Below are positions 1 to 13,426 of a DNA stretch of 64,000 nt, piece by piece. The position numbers were made by a program, and so were the translations under genes. This DNA is from Pyrrhoderma lamaoense. Taxonomy: Eukaryota > Basidiomycota > Agaricomycetes > Hymenochaetales > Hymenochaetaceae. The notes under the pieces are model-generated. The model was not told the origin of the DNA and made no database searches. It saw nothing but the letters and a program-made list of their open reading frames with translations. The stretch's first letter is position 1. Every line of letters begins with the position of its first letter. Location of the stretch: contig NBAZ01000001.1 of assembly GCA_002794735.1 (NCBI GenBank), forward strand, positions 1,426,001-1,490,000, in the 5' to 3' direction.

Positions 1-1681
1 TATCATCCTCTCGAATGGAAAGCCTTTGAAGCCCTCTCTCAAATCCTCCCACTCATCTCCACATGTACCGGGAGTTCGTCTTCATTTCCGGGCTCAGTCT
101 GAGCCTGCGACTCCAGCGCAAGGCATCATTACCCCTAAGAATGTTCACTTTGCAGGGGACGAATCACTACGAAGTGTCAAATTTTTCAATAGTTCGAGTA
201 AACCCGCAAACGTATCTCGAACAAATGCCGATGACACAGAAACAGAAACAGAATATGATTCCTCTTCTGCTCCTATGGAGACAACAAACGGTTTTCCATT
301 TCCTAGGACGGTTGTAACACCTGGGCGTACGGGTTTTTGTTTGGACAATGAAGCGTCGTCTCCAATTCCCCCGGCAAATCCCCCTGCTTATGCTAATGTA
401 TACATCGAAACTCTTGTTCTTCCTCGAGATGGCCCACCCGTACTCCATGGATCTACTCTCGTCCGTAATATAGGTAAGATCTAGAGTTCTTTATCTCAAT
501 ACTCTGTCTGAACTTTTTTTTGTTTAGCATTCACTAAAGAAGTAGTAGTCCGTTTCACTCTGGACAATTGGCAGACAACATCTGAGGTCATTTGCAAGCA
601 TGTTGTGTCTCTCCCGTCTCTTCCACCACCTTTCTCTGGTCCTAGTACGTTCGGAGATCATGCTGCGAAAGCTATTGGCAATTCGTGGGACCGTTTTAGC
701 TTCTTGATCAGACTTGAAGATTTCGAACGGAAGTTACATGAGAAGACTATGTGGTTTGTTGTTCGTTACACTGTCCCAGGAGTAGGTGAATGGTGGGACA
801 ATAATGACGGAAAGAATTATTGCCTCAAGTTTGTTAAATTGGACAATGGAACTCCCCAGCCAAACGCAGGTGAGAAGATACGCTCAAGTCCCGTCATGGG
901 GAATAGCCAGCAACGCACTTTTAGTGCTCCACCAACATTGAAAGGGACACCCACTACTGAGGCTATTCAGGCTGTTGTGCATGGTAAATCTGTATCGTCT
1001 CCAAAGATCACCCTTCCTCCGGTTCCCAATCGTGAGCACCGCAACAGTCTACCTCCATCTCGTCCGTCGCCACCAATCAGGCATAACTCGTCCCCGCAAC
1101 CATCATTGTCTTTGAATGGGGGTCGTCCTATATCTTTATATTCATCTCTCCCCACGAAGCTTAATTTGCTAAATTACGCTGCGCCTTCTTCAGCTGCTAC
1201 ACCGCGCGCCAGCTCTCCTACGGCTCAATTTGTTGGCTTATCTGAAGCAACGGTGACACCGTCTACACCCACTCAACATACGATGAATATTGTTGGTGGG
1301 ATGCCTGCTACTGCACCTCGATATGAGGCTTGGACCATCTCGAATAGTCCTTCTGAGCAGTCCATAACAGATACCACGCCTCCGCCTTTATACTCTGCTT
1401 TACCATTACCGACGGACTCAGAAAAGCAACGAGCAAAAGATATTGTCTCGTCTTCAGCATCTTCCTTGGCTTCGGATTCTACTTATGCGGCATTTGTCAA
1501 ACATTGGTGCTTTGTGCAGTCGCCTACTCCGTCTCCAAGTATAACACCATCGTCCTCTGGGAGTTCCACAACTGGAAGCGGGAATAGTCCTCGGCCGGTC
1601 TCGCAGATTCCTGGGAGTGCATGGCGTGGTATTGGTGTTCTCGGTTTACGGAGCGAGAGCCCGATGCTGACAAGCATATAA
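1..1681 (+). CDS. Protein phosphatase 1 regulatory (glycogen-targeting) subunit, 5' end cut by the window
   Basis: Exons <1-473 and 528-1681, with intron 474-527 (54 bases, GT-AG). The frame is open from base 2 to the window edge and no ATG is visible, so the true start lies upstream. The N-terminal part carries a PP1-docking motif of the RVxF class (KNVHF, about residue 46 of the visible part). Exon 2 opens a CBM21-type domain with the hallmark WDNNDGKNY stretch near 796-822. The last 250 residues are Ser/Pro/Thr-rich low complexity. Proteins of this family (yeast Gac1/Pig type) bring PP1 to glycogen and so promote glycogen synthase activation. Visible length is about 541 residues. The domain call is firm; the specific orthologue is not resolved. 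Confidence 0.85.
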
Positions 1682-4196
1682 ATATCAAGGCTTACTCATT
1701 TGAATTGAATTCCGGTTCGGTGTTTCAAAACGAGCTTCGCATATCTTCTTTTCCCATTCAGTCGGGTTTATCTTTTCTCTTCCTAGTTGGCGCCTTTGCA
1801 TATACGAATAGGTTTCGGATTGTGGGACGAAGGCCGCTGTTTTCTTCGTTTGCGGTAACCTCCGGGTTACCGAAGAGATAGCAACAAGGATGATCATTCT
1901 GAACCTTCTGAGTTTCTTCTTTTTTTTTACGATTATTATTTATTGGTTTTCCGGTAGTCTCTATCTCTTTTCATCTCCATCAAAAGCCACATTAAGAGGC
2001 TCAACGCCTCGTTGCATTGACAAACTTGCCTCCGATCTAACGTGCTACACGCAGCTCATAAACTCCTCTAACGCACTATATAGCATATGCCTTCAATGAC
2101 CTACTTCACGATTGTGTTGACTTTGATCAATCCGCGGCTCGTCCTTAATTCTTTCGTTCTTGTCTATTTTTCCCATCTGATCCTGGTCTCTAACACCTCT
2201 GGCTTCATACACGGACGCGGGCCTGCCTTATTCCCTTCGACATCTTTTGTTCACTCCATTCATCAACATCATTTCCCACTCCACCCGTTGTCCGATCACT
2301 AGATTCATTTATCTCTTCTGGAGGGGTCTCGCCTTTCCCTCTTACTGATCACCTGTCTGTTGTTCTCCTCTTCTGTTTGTTTACCCTCTCCTTGTCCCCC
2401 GTCTTCCACTTGATTCGATCGGAGTCCGGTTCGGATGTACGACTACAAAAAAATACCTGACCTTGCCTTGACTACTCTTGAGTGCTGTGATTACATCCTT
2501 TTTGATTGCTTCCAACGTTTCCTTTTGTCTTTTTGGTATCCTGGCTACCTGTACATGTACATTCATATATCAACATATCTCCCTTCTCCCTGAATTACTT
2601 CAACTAACATTTTGTATTCTTGTGGCATATCTCTTGCTTTCATTTCCGATTCATTTCTACTAGTCTCGCTTTTTTTTTCACATATGGATTCCATGGACAC
2701 AACGGCACAGAGAGAGTACCAGGGCAAGGTAGGAAGGAATATTATCTTTCAAGATGGAGTAAAAGGATTTGAATGCACCTCTCTTCTGTTCCTAATGCTC
2801 GATTTTTTTTTAATTTCAAGAGCTATCATGTACTACCATGAATTATTTACCGTTGTCTATTTAACATTTCTAGGTAGTTTTTCTGGCAATATACATACAT
2901 ACATGCGTATAGATTTAGACTTTTCTCTCGAGTGATGAGTTTCAATATATTTAACTAAAAATAAAAATTCCTTAGCGAACAGCGGAAGTGAGCTCATTTT
3001 TTTCGGTTGATGATGGAAGGGGGTAGTCGTCCGTACTGATGGCGCGGGTTTCAGCCAAAGTTGCGAGCAAGGCGGGAAAAAATGAAGCCTCCTTGGTTGA
3101 GCTCGAACGTGCCTCTCTGCCGAAAAAAGAAAAGATTTCGATTCGAGATCGGCACAGCATTTCTCTCTCTACTACTTTTTTTTTCTTTCTCTTTTACGCG
3201 ATGCCGCTTGGGCGTCTAATTCCCGGGAATTTCATCACAAAACCAAAACTTTCACGGGTCTAGTCACGACTCGACCTTGGGAGGGGTGAGTTCATGTGTC
3301 CCTTATGCCCCTCCTACTACTCGAGGAAGGGGCCAGAATCCATTCTTGGACAATTGATTTTGTGGAGACACAAGACGCCAAGATCACTGCCTTGTGAACA
3401 AGATGAAATTGAATAAAACCTTGGTTTCAAAAAAACCCATTCTCCGATTGTATCAAAGTCCGATAAAGAGTGAAAAAAAACGGACAAGACTAGATTTTTT
3501 TTGTACACAAAGGATAAAGGCCCAGATAGCTCGGTGGGTAAGGGCTGTGCAGCGCTAATTAAGTTTTATATTTTCTTTTGCCTATCAAAAGAAAAATTTG
3601 ATGTGCGGACTCGATATCATTACTCAATGTACATGTACGTGATAGTGGTTATTATGAAAAGAGATATCGCGGTTATCTTGTTTTGCGTGGTAGTAAAAAG
3701 CCATGGGCAGAGAGAGATAAGTTTTACGTTTATAATCAATAATAGCAGAGTTCTAGCCATGAGAATCGGACTTTGGAGTGGGAAGAGTCGCGTGTGCCGT
3801 TCTCTTGTAGGCACTGTGACTGTACTTCCTCAGCTTCTTGTGGACAGCGAGTACCATGCCCACGTCCCTTCGCTTCCGATCTTCCGATTCCTCGTATGTC
3901 CCTTTCCTTTTTCAAATATCTATCCAATGGTTTTTGATATTTCAAAAGGAAAAAAAAAAGGGTAGGGTAAGGGAGGGCCGTGGCTGTCCGTCTTTTTGGC
4001 GGGCCACATAAATGCTTCCAAACGTGAGCTCCATGTTCATCTCCGCGCGCGTGCTGTAGAGGCGCTCTGGACGTTCAGCGGTTATCCAGCTGGCACGTCC
4101 CATGGTACACATTACTAGTCACACCTCACTTTCCTATTCGCAAAATAGGATTCCTCTAGCTTGATCAATCAGCCATATGACTTTGGGCGGCGGTTA

Positions 4197-4220
4197 ACAC
4201 ACACACACAGCACACACACA
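4197..4220. repeat. (CA)n microsatellite
   Basis: Alternating CA dinucleotides interrupted once by AGC inside the gene-free interval. Confidence 0.8.
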
Positions 4221-5354
4221 TTCTCTTGATGTTTTTCCTACTTGTCCACTTTGCTAATATCCTTTCAGTAAACAAAAGGTACAAATGAATTTATCGCAAT
4301 CCGACGTGTCGGAGATAACATTGTCTTTTTGTTCTCATTGTTTTTTTTTTCCCTACTCGTTCTACGATAGAATGTCCACCAAAATTCAGAACTAGTCATC
4401 TGAGGACATCAACAGTAATGTCCCTTCAGGAATTACTAAATATGGAAAGCTATCTACCAAATATGGAGATTAGTAAGAATAATGCAAGGTGACCTGTTCC
4501 CTTATACCTAATACTTTTTATAAACTCGGAATAAATCATCCGATCTCAACGTGAATCTGAGATTAAGCCCCCCCCCCCTTCCCTTCCCCTGCCGATACCT
4601 CGGCGAAGAAGTTTATTGAATTGGAAGAATCTTAATACTCTTTGCTTATGGCAAGAAAAAGGGTATAGTTTCCAGACAAACATGTTCAAGTCGCCTACCA
4701 TCAATAAAATTACATTTTTTTCCTTCGCATTAACACCGAAGGGAGGGAGGGGGAGAATCCGGATGGGCGATAGTGGATTTTTCACTTTGAGAAATATCCA
4801 ATAATTCAATTGAGAAGAAGGAGAAGAAGAAAGGAAAAAAGGAAGCCGCAGGACACAGATACCAATTACCCATCACCAAATAATAAAATAGAAGGGAAGG
4901 GGGGAAGAGGTTGGTCTTATCTTCCTCAGATCATTCCACGGCGGGGCTATCTTTGTTAACAATGTGTGTTCCTACACTACAGAGAACACGAACCGAGGAC
5001 ATAAATAGTAGCGAAATAGACGTGGATGGGAAAAAAAAGATGGGAGATCAGTTATGGGTGAGGAAATAGGGATCCACACCACCCCTAACGGAACGCGGAC
5101 ACGCTCTTCCGTTCTACTGTTCTACTTTCAACTACTCGAACCCAGTTTGAGCTATAGCTATCAGCTGCGTGTATCTAGACAACCTTGAGGTGGCAATTGA
5201 TGTCCCGCTATGTATCCACCATTGGAATTCCCTGTTTGCATCCAAAAAAGACGCCACTTTACTTCCTCTCCCCCCCCCCTCCACTTCCCCCTTTACCGGC
5301 GACAAGGCTCCACTTGCTTGTTCTAGCCTGATAATAAAGTGAGGGCTGTGTTCT

Positions 5355-5406
5355 GTTGTATGTGTGTGTTTGTGTGTGTGTGTGTGTGTGTTGTCTCTCT
5401 CTCTCT
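5355..5406. repeat. (GT)n microsatellite followed by (TC)n
   Basis: A GT tract with two interruptions passes directly into a pure CT tract, giving about 50 bases of alternating purine-pyrimidine and then polypyrimidine sequence. Such tracts are length-variable. Confidence 0.8.
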
Positions 5407-5584
5407 CGTTTTCCCTAGTTGGGAGGAGGGGGAGTTGGTACTTCCAAACACTGGTTTCTAATCAGCTGTTCTAGATTCCCTTTGGAATGAGAATTCACAA
5501 AATCCGGGATCAAAAGTCCATTGAATAACGAGAGAGTCTCTGAGAGTTCGAGAGTTTTCAACGAAACTTCCCTCCAAGGGAAGG

Positions 5585-5599
5585 GGGGGGGGGGGGGGA
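5585..5599. repeat. Poly(G) run
   Basis: A run of about 15 G residues in the gene-free interval. Shorter poly(C) runs occur at about 4569-4578, 5270-5279 and 6846-6856. Confidence 0.75.
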
Positions 5600-5670
5600 T
5601 CGGCTCCCGCGCCGTATGAGATGACAAGTCATCGATTATCATTATGAATTACAAAATTTTTGGGAACATT

Positions 5671-5866
<196 letters not shown>

Positions 5867-6301
5867 TGACATGTTCACGCATTTCTTATTGATATTATCT
5901 TTATGTGGGCTTCTTTTATTCTCGGGCTGCACCGGCGGTTTAACCTTTTTTATATATTCATTATTTGTTCTCTTTTTTTCTTCTTCTTCCTCTTCGTTAA
6001 GCAACCTTTAACTTCACAACTCTGGACTTTGTACCTTTTGTACTCTGGTCGCTGGTCGTTCGCAAGTCCTTGGCGAAGAATCCATCTACCCTACCCTCGA
6101 ATTTTAAATTATAAATACATCCGGTATTGTTTGTATCCTAAGGACAACGTATATCAATATACGGTCTTCCTTCTTCCACTCATTTGAATTGTGTGATCAA
6201 ATTCTTTTTTTATCAGGGCATATTTTTTCTTTCAAAAGTTATACATATACTATAGTCATGCATGGAGCGAGGTAACTACTTCTATGTTGAGATGCTCGTT
6301 A

Positions 6302-6330
6302 GAAGAAGAAGAAGAAGCAGAAGAAGGGAG
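6302..6330. repeat. (AGA)n purine-rich tract
   Basis: AGA triplets with one GC interruption, followed by a G-rich stretch. No coding frame is associated with it. Confidence 0.7.
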
Positions 6331-7486
6331 GAAGGGGGGGAGGTATAATTAAATACACAAGGTCGCTATTTCAATTTCCGGTCCATAGTAGAGATTGATT
6401 CGTTATTCACTCTTCCAATAATATTGAAAGGGGACTCTGTCTTGTCGTCTCAGAAGGGTTAAAGAAAGTCGAAAGAGAAGTGACTTACAAGAATTTGATG
6501 TTCGCTATATCCCCCCACCCCGGTCCCGGTCCTCCTTCCTCAAGGGGTGCCCTTCTGAAGGTAGAAGAGGTTCTTCGTTTCCCTCTTCAGGCAATAAGAT
6601 GGCTTGAGTTGTGAGTCATCACTTGCAGTTCTATTTTTTTTTCTGATGAGTAGCACTTGAATGGGTCTTACAGATACCGGGAATAACCATGTCAGGACCG
6701 GTGTTTCCGTTCTCTTACAGCATCAGAGCCCCAATCAGTTTTAACTTATTTACTTATCAGTTCTTAGTTTAAAAAAAATTTACAATGCCCAACTGCCAGG
6801 GATGATCAGGTCCATGGGACGTGGCCAAGCATCTATCTAAGCGTACCCCCCCCCCCCACTTTGTTGCGCAGTCCCGGAAAGAAGAATTAAGGAAATCAAA
6901 GTGGGGACACAAAAAGAGATAACGCAATCAAATTTTACAAAACACATCAGGACGAAAACGGATACATGTAGCCATAGATAACCTGACAACGTAAATCCTT
7001 ATAATCTAATCTTTTCATTACAAGCTGGATGACCTTTCATAGAAAAGAAGCACCTGATTATCGGGTTACAACGGTTATTGCTAAAGCCAAAATTGTTTTA
7101 GTCGGTAAATCATCGCGGGTTGATAGTTAATAGTTAGATTGAAAGACGAGAAACGACGTCAGAAAAGTCATCTTGTAGGCCTCTATGACTTCATTGTTCA
7201 AAGGAGATATGGTTCTGGACTTTATCATGAAAGATATGACGCCAACTTGTTTATCAGCACTTGTATTTTTGGAGTACACGTTTCCCACACAGCATGTGTA
7301 TGACAGCATAGAAAGATAAAAATGTATTACGAAGACATGGTATACAAAACAAGAAGACACACAAGAAAGGGAAAGGTTAGAATACGTGCAGTTAGAGAAA
7401 CAAGGGTAAGAAATAGTGTCCATAAAGTGTCCTCAAACCGATTTTGCTTTCAAATCCGCTGTTTCGGGGAATAATGCTACAAATAT

Positions 7487-10400
7487 CTAGGGAAACAACC
7501 AATCTAAATAAGTTTCTAAATCAGTGCCTAACTGAATACTCACTTCGTCTAAAACAGTGTATACAATGTGTTGGTTAAGTCGGCGATTTTGAAGCACAGC
7601 AAAAATGCGACGGGCGCCTCTCCGAGCATTTGATCGGCCCATAATATTTGCGGCAACGTCTGTAAAGTAGTTAGTTATTGTAGATGATGCATTAGTAAAC
7701 TCTAGTATATACTCACCAGGTAGTAATACCAATAGTTTACGACTGGCTTCATCACGAGTATGGTCCTTTTCCTCAGTCGTCCTTGGCGTACTGGGAGGTT
7801 TCAGTTGGCCCCCAGGCCATAGATTATCTTTAAGTGCGCTGATGTAGCTGAGTAAATGGGGTTCATCTGTGAGAGATTTCATACTCTCCCGGAATTTTCT
7901 ATATCAAGTTAGCGAAGATCTGAAGTAAGATATAAATAGCATTTACCGCTCAATCGTATCACCTAGAACTTGTTGGAGAATAATAACTATAGCCTGCCTT
8001 CTTAGCCAATTATTCTTCTTGTCGAGCTCAAATACAGCAAGGATAAGATCGCATATAGGTGCCGTGAATGAAGAAGTACTAGATTCGCCTTCAAGAGGCT
8101 TAAGGTCACCAGGTAGCTGCGCCAGAGTCTCCTCTGGAACGGTTTTCCCAGAAGCTCTTAGAGCTTGAGTTACAAGATCTTCGTCATTTACCGCGGTCCC
8201 GACAAGTCCAGCATATTCAGCAGCTTGACGAGTAAGACGGCCAATCATGACATCCAACATTGATGGACCAAAAAATACTTCGTCGATACTCTCAGTGAAA
8301 GATCTGTACATGCTACGAACGATGTTCTGTCCAGGAAACGCTGCAGAATCCTTATCCGAGTTTGTGCTATGCAGGGATTTTGCAATGAATGGAGAATCTC
8401 GGGAAAGAAATGCTCGAAGTTCCTGGCTTTCACAAACAGTTGGTATTAATAGCAAATTCTGGTGTTAATTAGATTTAGACTTCTTCTAGGATTTTTTTCG
8501 GGGAGACGTTTGATCACTGATCACTAACCTGCAGATATTTCTCTAAAGCAATTTTACGGTTATCCACCATATGTGTTGACAAAGCCGTTACCAAATGTTT
8601 TCCCGGAAACTCCAGATTCTTAACACTCAAGTACTTCTCCTTCAAGCGTTGGTGCAGATTTAGAAATTCGCTATATCGACGTGCAACAACCCATCCAGAT
8701 CCAACTTGCTGTACTTCAATGAGATATCGAACAACTTGTTTTCCATCCTCTTCACCCGTTGTGGCATTCACGATTGAAGCCTTCGTTCTGCCTGGAACTA
8801 GTTTACTGGCAGAATCATGCTGTTCGTACTGAACCTTTTGGAAGGAGAGTTGCCTCACTTCTCTCTCAAGGGCAGATTTCGACTTTCTGAGGAGGCGTAA
8901 TTCTTGCTCATCGCCTGTCAATTCAGCCTTCCGGATGAGTGCATCTAGTATAACGTCCTGAGACTGTACATGAGCAATCTTATCTCCAAGTCGGGAGATC
9001 TCATCAGAAAGATGAAGATCTCCAGGAACTGTAAGATCAGGTATCGACTCCCTCAGCTCGTCTTCATTAGGCTGGGGGATGAGGTCGTCACCGAGATCCA
9101 CGCTTGAGTGCGGTTCGCTAAATAATGGCTTACGTTGGACCTTAGAGTGCAAATTATCATGACTGTCAGTACTTGCTTTACGACGCATAGGTTCGCTCGA
9201 AGGCGTTGATCCTCTCTGATTACTTTCCTGACTGTTTTCAGACGCAATTATATCTGTTACGGCAGCTTGTATAGCTTCCATCCTCAGAGCTTCATCGGCA
9301 TCAGCAGATAGCAATCTTCCATCTTCTCCTTCATCAAACAGAGGGGCCCGTGAAGATCCACTATCTTCAACATCAGGGGAATAAGACATGAGAAATTCTA
9401 AGCTACTAGAAGCTCCTTGTGCAGAAAGAGATCGACTCAGTCCCGGGGAGGGGCTGTTCAAAGACCGACCGGAATCCATGGACAGCCGATGTCTAGTCAT
9501 GGCGGGAGCGGCAACGGATTGTATAGAATCGGAACGATGGAACAGAGAAGGCTTTGTTTTCGCTTGGCCAAGAGATATGTCGGAAGTGAGTCCTTGCACT
9601 AATGTTGCAAGAATTCCGGAGGCATTATTATCTTTTTTAAGAGCTACGGGAGACACTGGTACTTGTGCTATCTCCTTTCTCGGGTCAAGATCGCTGATGG
9701 CACGGAACCATAGATCACTTCGTTTGAAATCTTCAAAATCGTGATCCATATCTTGTTCTACTTGTCTTTGAGCGAGCATAACGCTTCTTCGCGCCTTAAT
9801 CTCTTGTTTGGCAGTTGCTGATGTTTGAGTCGCGTACTCTCGGATGCTATCAACATATTTTTGGGATATACAGGAAAGAGCCGTAGGTGTAACCGAGTTT
9901 GAGAAGTATAGATCGTTAATCATATTCAGATCTTCTCTGAGCGTAGCCGCAGAAGTTGGGTCAGATAGGGGTTCGTATTCTTCTCCTGAAGAGGATGAAT
10001 CGACCGATTCTAAAGGGTTCTTGAAACTCTCGACTGTCAACCAGAACTGTACAGGTAGCGAGCGGCCTCGCCTGTCCATAAATTCCATGAAAGATGAGAG
10101 AGAACTTGGATTGGTGAGAATATTCCGCAACGTTAGCGAAGAAAATGAATCGTTATCATGGGATAGCACAGGTAACTACAAGAAAGCGTTATGAATAAGG
10201 AGTTTATTACCGGAACATAACACAGCATACCGAAGCCTCATGACCACCTAGGACTATGATGCGTTTTTCAATCTTTCGCTTTGCAGTATAGAGCTTGTCA
10301 AGAAAGGCAACAACGTCTTCAGTTTTCTTTCCATCAATCCAGTCTTCGTTCTCATGCTTTGCTAAGTTATATCAGTCATGATTTATTATAGAAAGAGCAC

Positions 10401-11802
10401 GTTAATTACCTATTAGGGCTCGTGTTCGCCTAATCTCCCCTATTATGTCATTTTTAAGGCGTCTAGCATCGAGTAGTGAGTCGCAACGACTTATACTACG
10501 CAAAAACGCTTCGAAATGACGTGCATCCGTTTCCAGATTGATGGCGTCCTGACGTAGACGCTTAGCTTTTCCTGGGCGAGGGAGTGATGGCGAAGGTGAC
10601 TGGCTTTCTAGTACATTCCGAACTCGCGATATCAATTTCCTTTACATTAGATAAACGTATTAAGTATTTTTGCAGCGTATGATAGAGGATCATGCTCACT
10701 GTTGACGAATTGCTGCACCAGCCTGTAGATATCAGACGAATGTAGCTATGGCATTTACATATAAACATACCAGTTGATCGATTGAGCGATTCCAGAAGTC
10801 AGGATCTGCTAAGAGGTCTGTTATTGGAGCCAGAACACAACAGGCTATGATTTCCCTAACAACAATGCGGACAGCCCTGCTATTAGCATCCTTACTGGGG
10901 AGTATATAAGGTAGAGCAGCCTCCACAAGTGACTTGAGGTGAGCCTCCTCATTTTGCCTTGTAAATGTAGTAGAGAGATTGTCTATTGCTGGGTGTAATT
11001 TACTTCCCTTGCTTACGTATCGACTTGCGAGGAGTAGATCTAATTCCTCCGACTGAGTTAGATGTCTCTCTAAACCTGCTCCTCTTAATGCCGTCTCGGA
11101 GAATCTGAACTGGTCAACATGTGCAGTCAATTTAGGCAAGATCTGTCGTACAATAAGTGATGATAAATCAATGTTCTCCAGACGTCTTATTAAGGTATCT
11201 AGAGATCCGTGAATACTTTCTGAGACCGCAGCCGGAAATGTAGGAGAAGAAGATAATCCAGAATACCAGATCAAGACAAAGTCACGAACTATATATATTA
11301 GGAGTTCATTAACAATAGTTGATACTGACGGATAGTCTGGGTAAAGGTGAGCGAGGCTTTGAGGTGATTTATGAGACCATTTAGACCGCGTAAGAACTGC
11401 TTGCCAAGCTGCAGGGGTTGAGAACGAAAGAGGTTCTGATGCAAGACGAAGATTTCGACGCGATTTTATCCGTACTTTGTCTGAATAGTACCCTATTAAA
11501 ATATAAGAGAAGAATCCACAGAGTAAGGTAGTTGTCAATATTGTAGGAAAGGCAAAGATAAAAGTCCATGGAGATGATAGAACCCGGAAGATAGTAGGAA
11601 GAAAAACGGAGAGAACAGTGATTCCTATTGTTGCATATAAGTGTTCAAGTAGCATTGCGTATGACCATGTTTGAGGGTTATTCTTCAATATCGTACAGAC
11701 AAGTAAATTGTACTGGACTTCAAGCTTCTGAGTCCAGGAATGCGCGTTATGGTGATCGACGGCGATTTCGGCTGTAAACCGATGCATGTTCCGAAAGTAC
11801 AT
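7487..11802 (-). CDS. Sorting nexin with PXA, RGS, PX and Nexin_C domains (Mdm1/SNX13/SNX25 type)
   Basis: Exons: 11802-10771, 10722-10700, 10639-10410, 10361-10231, 10175-8529, 8458-7947, 7898-7717, 7659-7487; sum 3930 bases, 1309 residues, all frames agree. Two hydrophobic segments lie at about residues 54-105, followed by a PXA domain, an RGS-like domain from about residue 480 (QFWLTVESF), a PX domain near 900-1030 (ARRYSEFLNLHQRL) and a C-terminal Nexin_C domain (RRIFAVLQNRRLN). Family members tether the endoplasmic reticulum to vacuole, lysosome or lipid droplets and bind phosphoinositides through PX. Exon 2 is only 23 bases and codes AGAAIRQQ, a conserved junction that fixes the splice choice. 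The start codon lies 68 bases from that of the divergent carrier gene. Confidence 0.9.
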
Positions 11803-11870
11803 GGCTAATTAGTGACTAGTCAGGGACTTGTCTGTCGGCCGCAACTCTCCCTCTGACCAAATAATACAGA
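11803..11870. promoter_or_regulatory. 68-base divergent promoter between sorting nexin and mitochondrial carrier
   Basis: The ATG of the minus-strand sorting nexin (11802) and that of the plus-strand carrier (11871) are separated by 68 bases. Both 5' untranslated regions and any core promoter must fit here or overlap coding sequence. A TAATAC-like element sits just before the carrier ATG. Confidence 0.6.
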
Positions 11871-13392
11871 ATGTCCGCCTCTGGTTCTGGTAGCTCTCTT
11901 TCGACAGCAGAGGGGTTCATCTGTGGGGGACTTGCTGCCTGTACAGCTGTACGCAAATTTACTTCGGGAGGAATTATAATTCATGACCAATTAAAGGCTC
12001 CTCTTTTGTACAGGTTACTTTCTCTAATCCCGCCGAGGTAGCAAAAACACGTCTTCAGCTTCAAGGGGAGCTAGCAAAAGATGGGGGTAAAAAGGTTTAT
12101 AATAGTGCAGTCGATGTTTTAGCAAAAACTTGGAAGAATGAAGGAATAAAAGGACTTCAAAGAGGTTTATCACCTGCTGTGAGTACTTCGAGCGCATGAA
12201 TACTTTCCAGAATCTCATATGGTTTGTATAGTATGTCTATCAGGTATACACCTCTTGATGCTGACCTACTCTTCCAAACTCACGAGAAATATCTTAGATT
12301 TTACTGAACGGATCCAGGTTAGGTTAGTATCTGGTCGTATACACATCGCAGTTTTCTTAGCTCATAAATCACTACACAGGATTTTATGAGCCTTTCCGGC
12401 GTTCATTCAATAAGTTATTGGGACGTCCTACCACAGAACAGATTGCAGCCACCTCTGTTGCTGCGGGTGCGGCAAGTGGTATCGTCGGGGGTGAGTCATA
12501 CTTCTTCTGGTCAGCCTTCTCATCTTAAAGCATCATAGCTTGCCTTGGGAACCCATTGTTTTTGATCAAGGCTAGGATGCAGGTATTTGTATTTGAAGCT
12601 TGTGGGAATATAGTATCCTCAATTCTACTATCAAGGCATACTCTCCTGCATTACCAGTTGGCACCCAACACTATTACAAAAGTTCTATCGACGCCTTGTT
12701 GACTATATACAGAGCAGAGAAATTCCGAGGGCTCATCCGTGGTATCGATGCAGCTATGCTGAGGACGGCTTGTGGCTCCGCAGTATGATGCTATCTTATA
12801 ACCTTGAGTGTTTCTGAACTAAACCACGTCCATCAGGTACAATTGCCCACATATAACTGGACAAAGAATCACCTTGTACAATCTGGTATAACAAATGCAG
12901 ATAGTATCTGGACTTTTCTCGCTAGTAGTGCTGTCTCTGGTGCCTGTGTGGTTCGTTGTTCTTTCTTTATACAGTAATACACCTAGTTCTAACCTGTATC
13001 TACAGTGCTTAGCCATGCAGCCGGCAGATACTGTTAGTCATGTTCAATCTATCAATCTTAGGTATATTCTGAAGTGATTATTCATAACCTAGGCTCTCAC
13101 TAGAGTGTATAATCAGCCAACCCACCGTCTCCCAAATGGGAGATTAGTAGGGACACTTTACAAGAATCCCTTCGACTGCCTGTGGAAGACACTTAAAACG
13201 GAGGGTCCATTTGGCTGGTATAAGGGTTCCACAGCGCATTTTCTCCGTATTGCACCACACACGTAAGTTCAGCAGAGGAATTGTTATTTGTACATAGTAA
13301 CTCAAATCTTTAAAAGTATAATAACGCTTACAGCTAATGATCTCATAATCAATCTATACAAAAGAATAAGGGATGGACACCTCGTGCTGTAA
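11871..13392 (+). CDS. Mitochondrial carrier family protein (Oac1 / SLC25A34-35 like)
   Basis: Exons: 11871-11948, 12014-12178, 12232-12243, 12298-12322, 12380-12490, 12539-12582, 12636-12782, 12837-12950, 13006-13032, 13093-13262, 13317-13392; sum 969 bases, 322 residues. Three carrier repeats are visible: NPAEVAKTRLQLQG, NPLFLIKARMQ and QPADTALTRVYNQ. The C-terminal helix reads TLTANDLIINLYKR. Carriers of this subfamily exchange small dicarboxylates or oxaloacetate over the inner mitochondrial membrane; the substrate here is inferred only. Exon 3 has 12 bases (YVYQ) and exon 9 has 27. The acceptor at 13316 (TTTAAAAG) is weak but is required for the last helix; the stronger acceptor 13 bases on would end the protein at once. 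Confidence 0.88.
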
Positions 13393-13426
13393 TTTCTCAG
13401 TTAGACTTAGAGTACTGGATGTATCG

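Noticed and set aside
3524..3640. tRNA-like stretch with an A-box (AGATAGCTCGGTGGGTAAGG)
   Set aside because: The D-arm can fold, but no anticodon stem, T-arm or matching acceptor strand follows. At best it is a decayed tRNA or SINE fragment.
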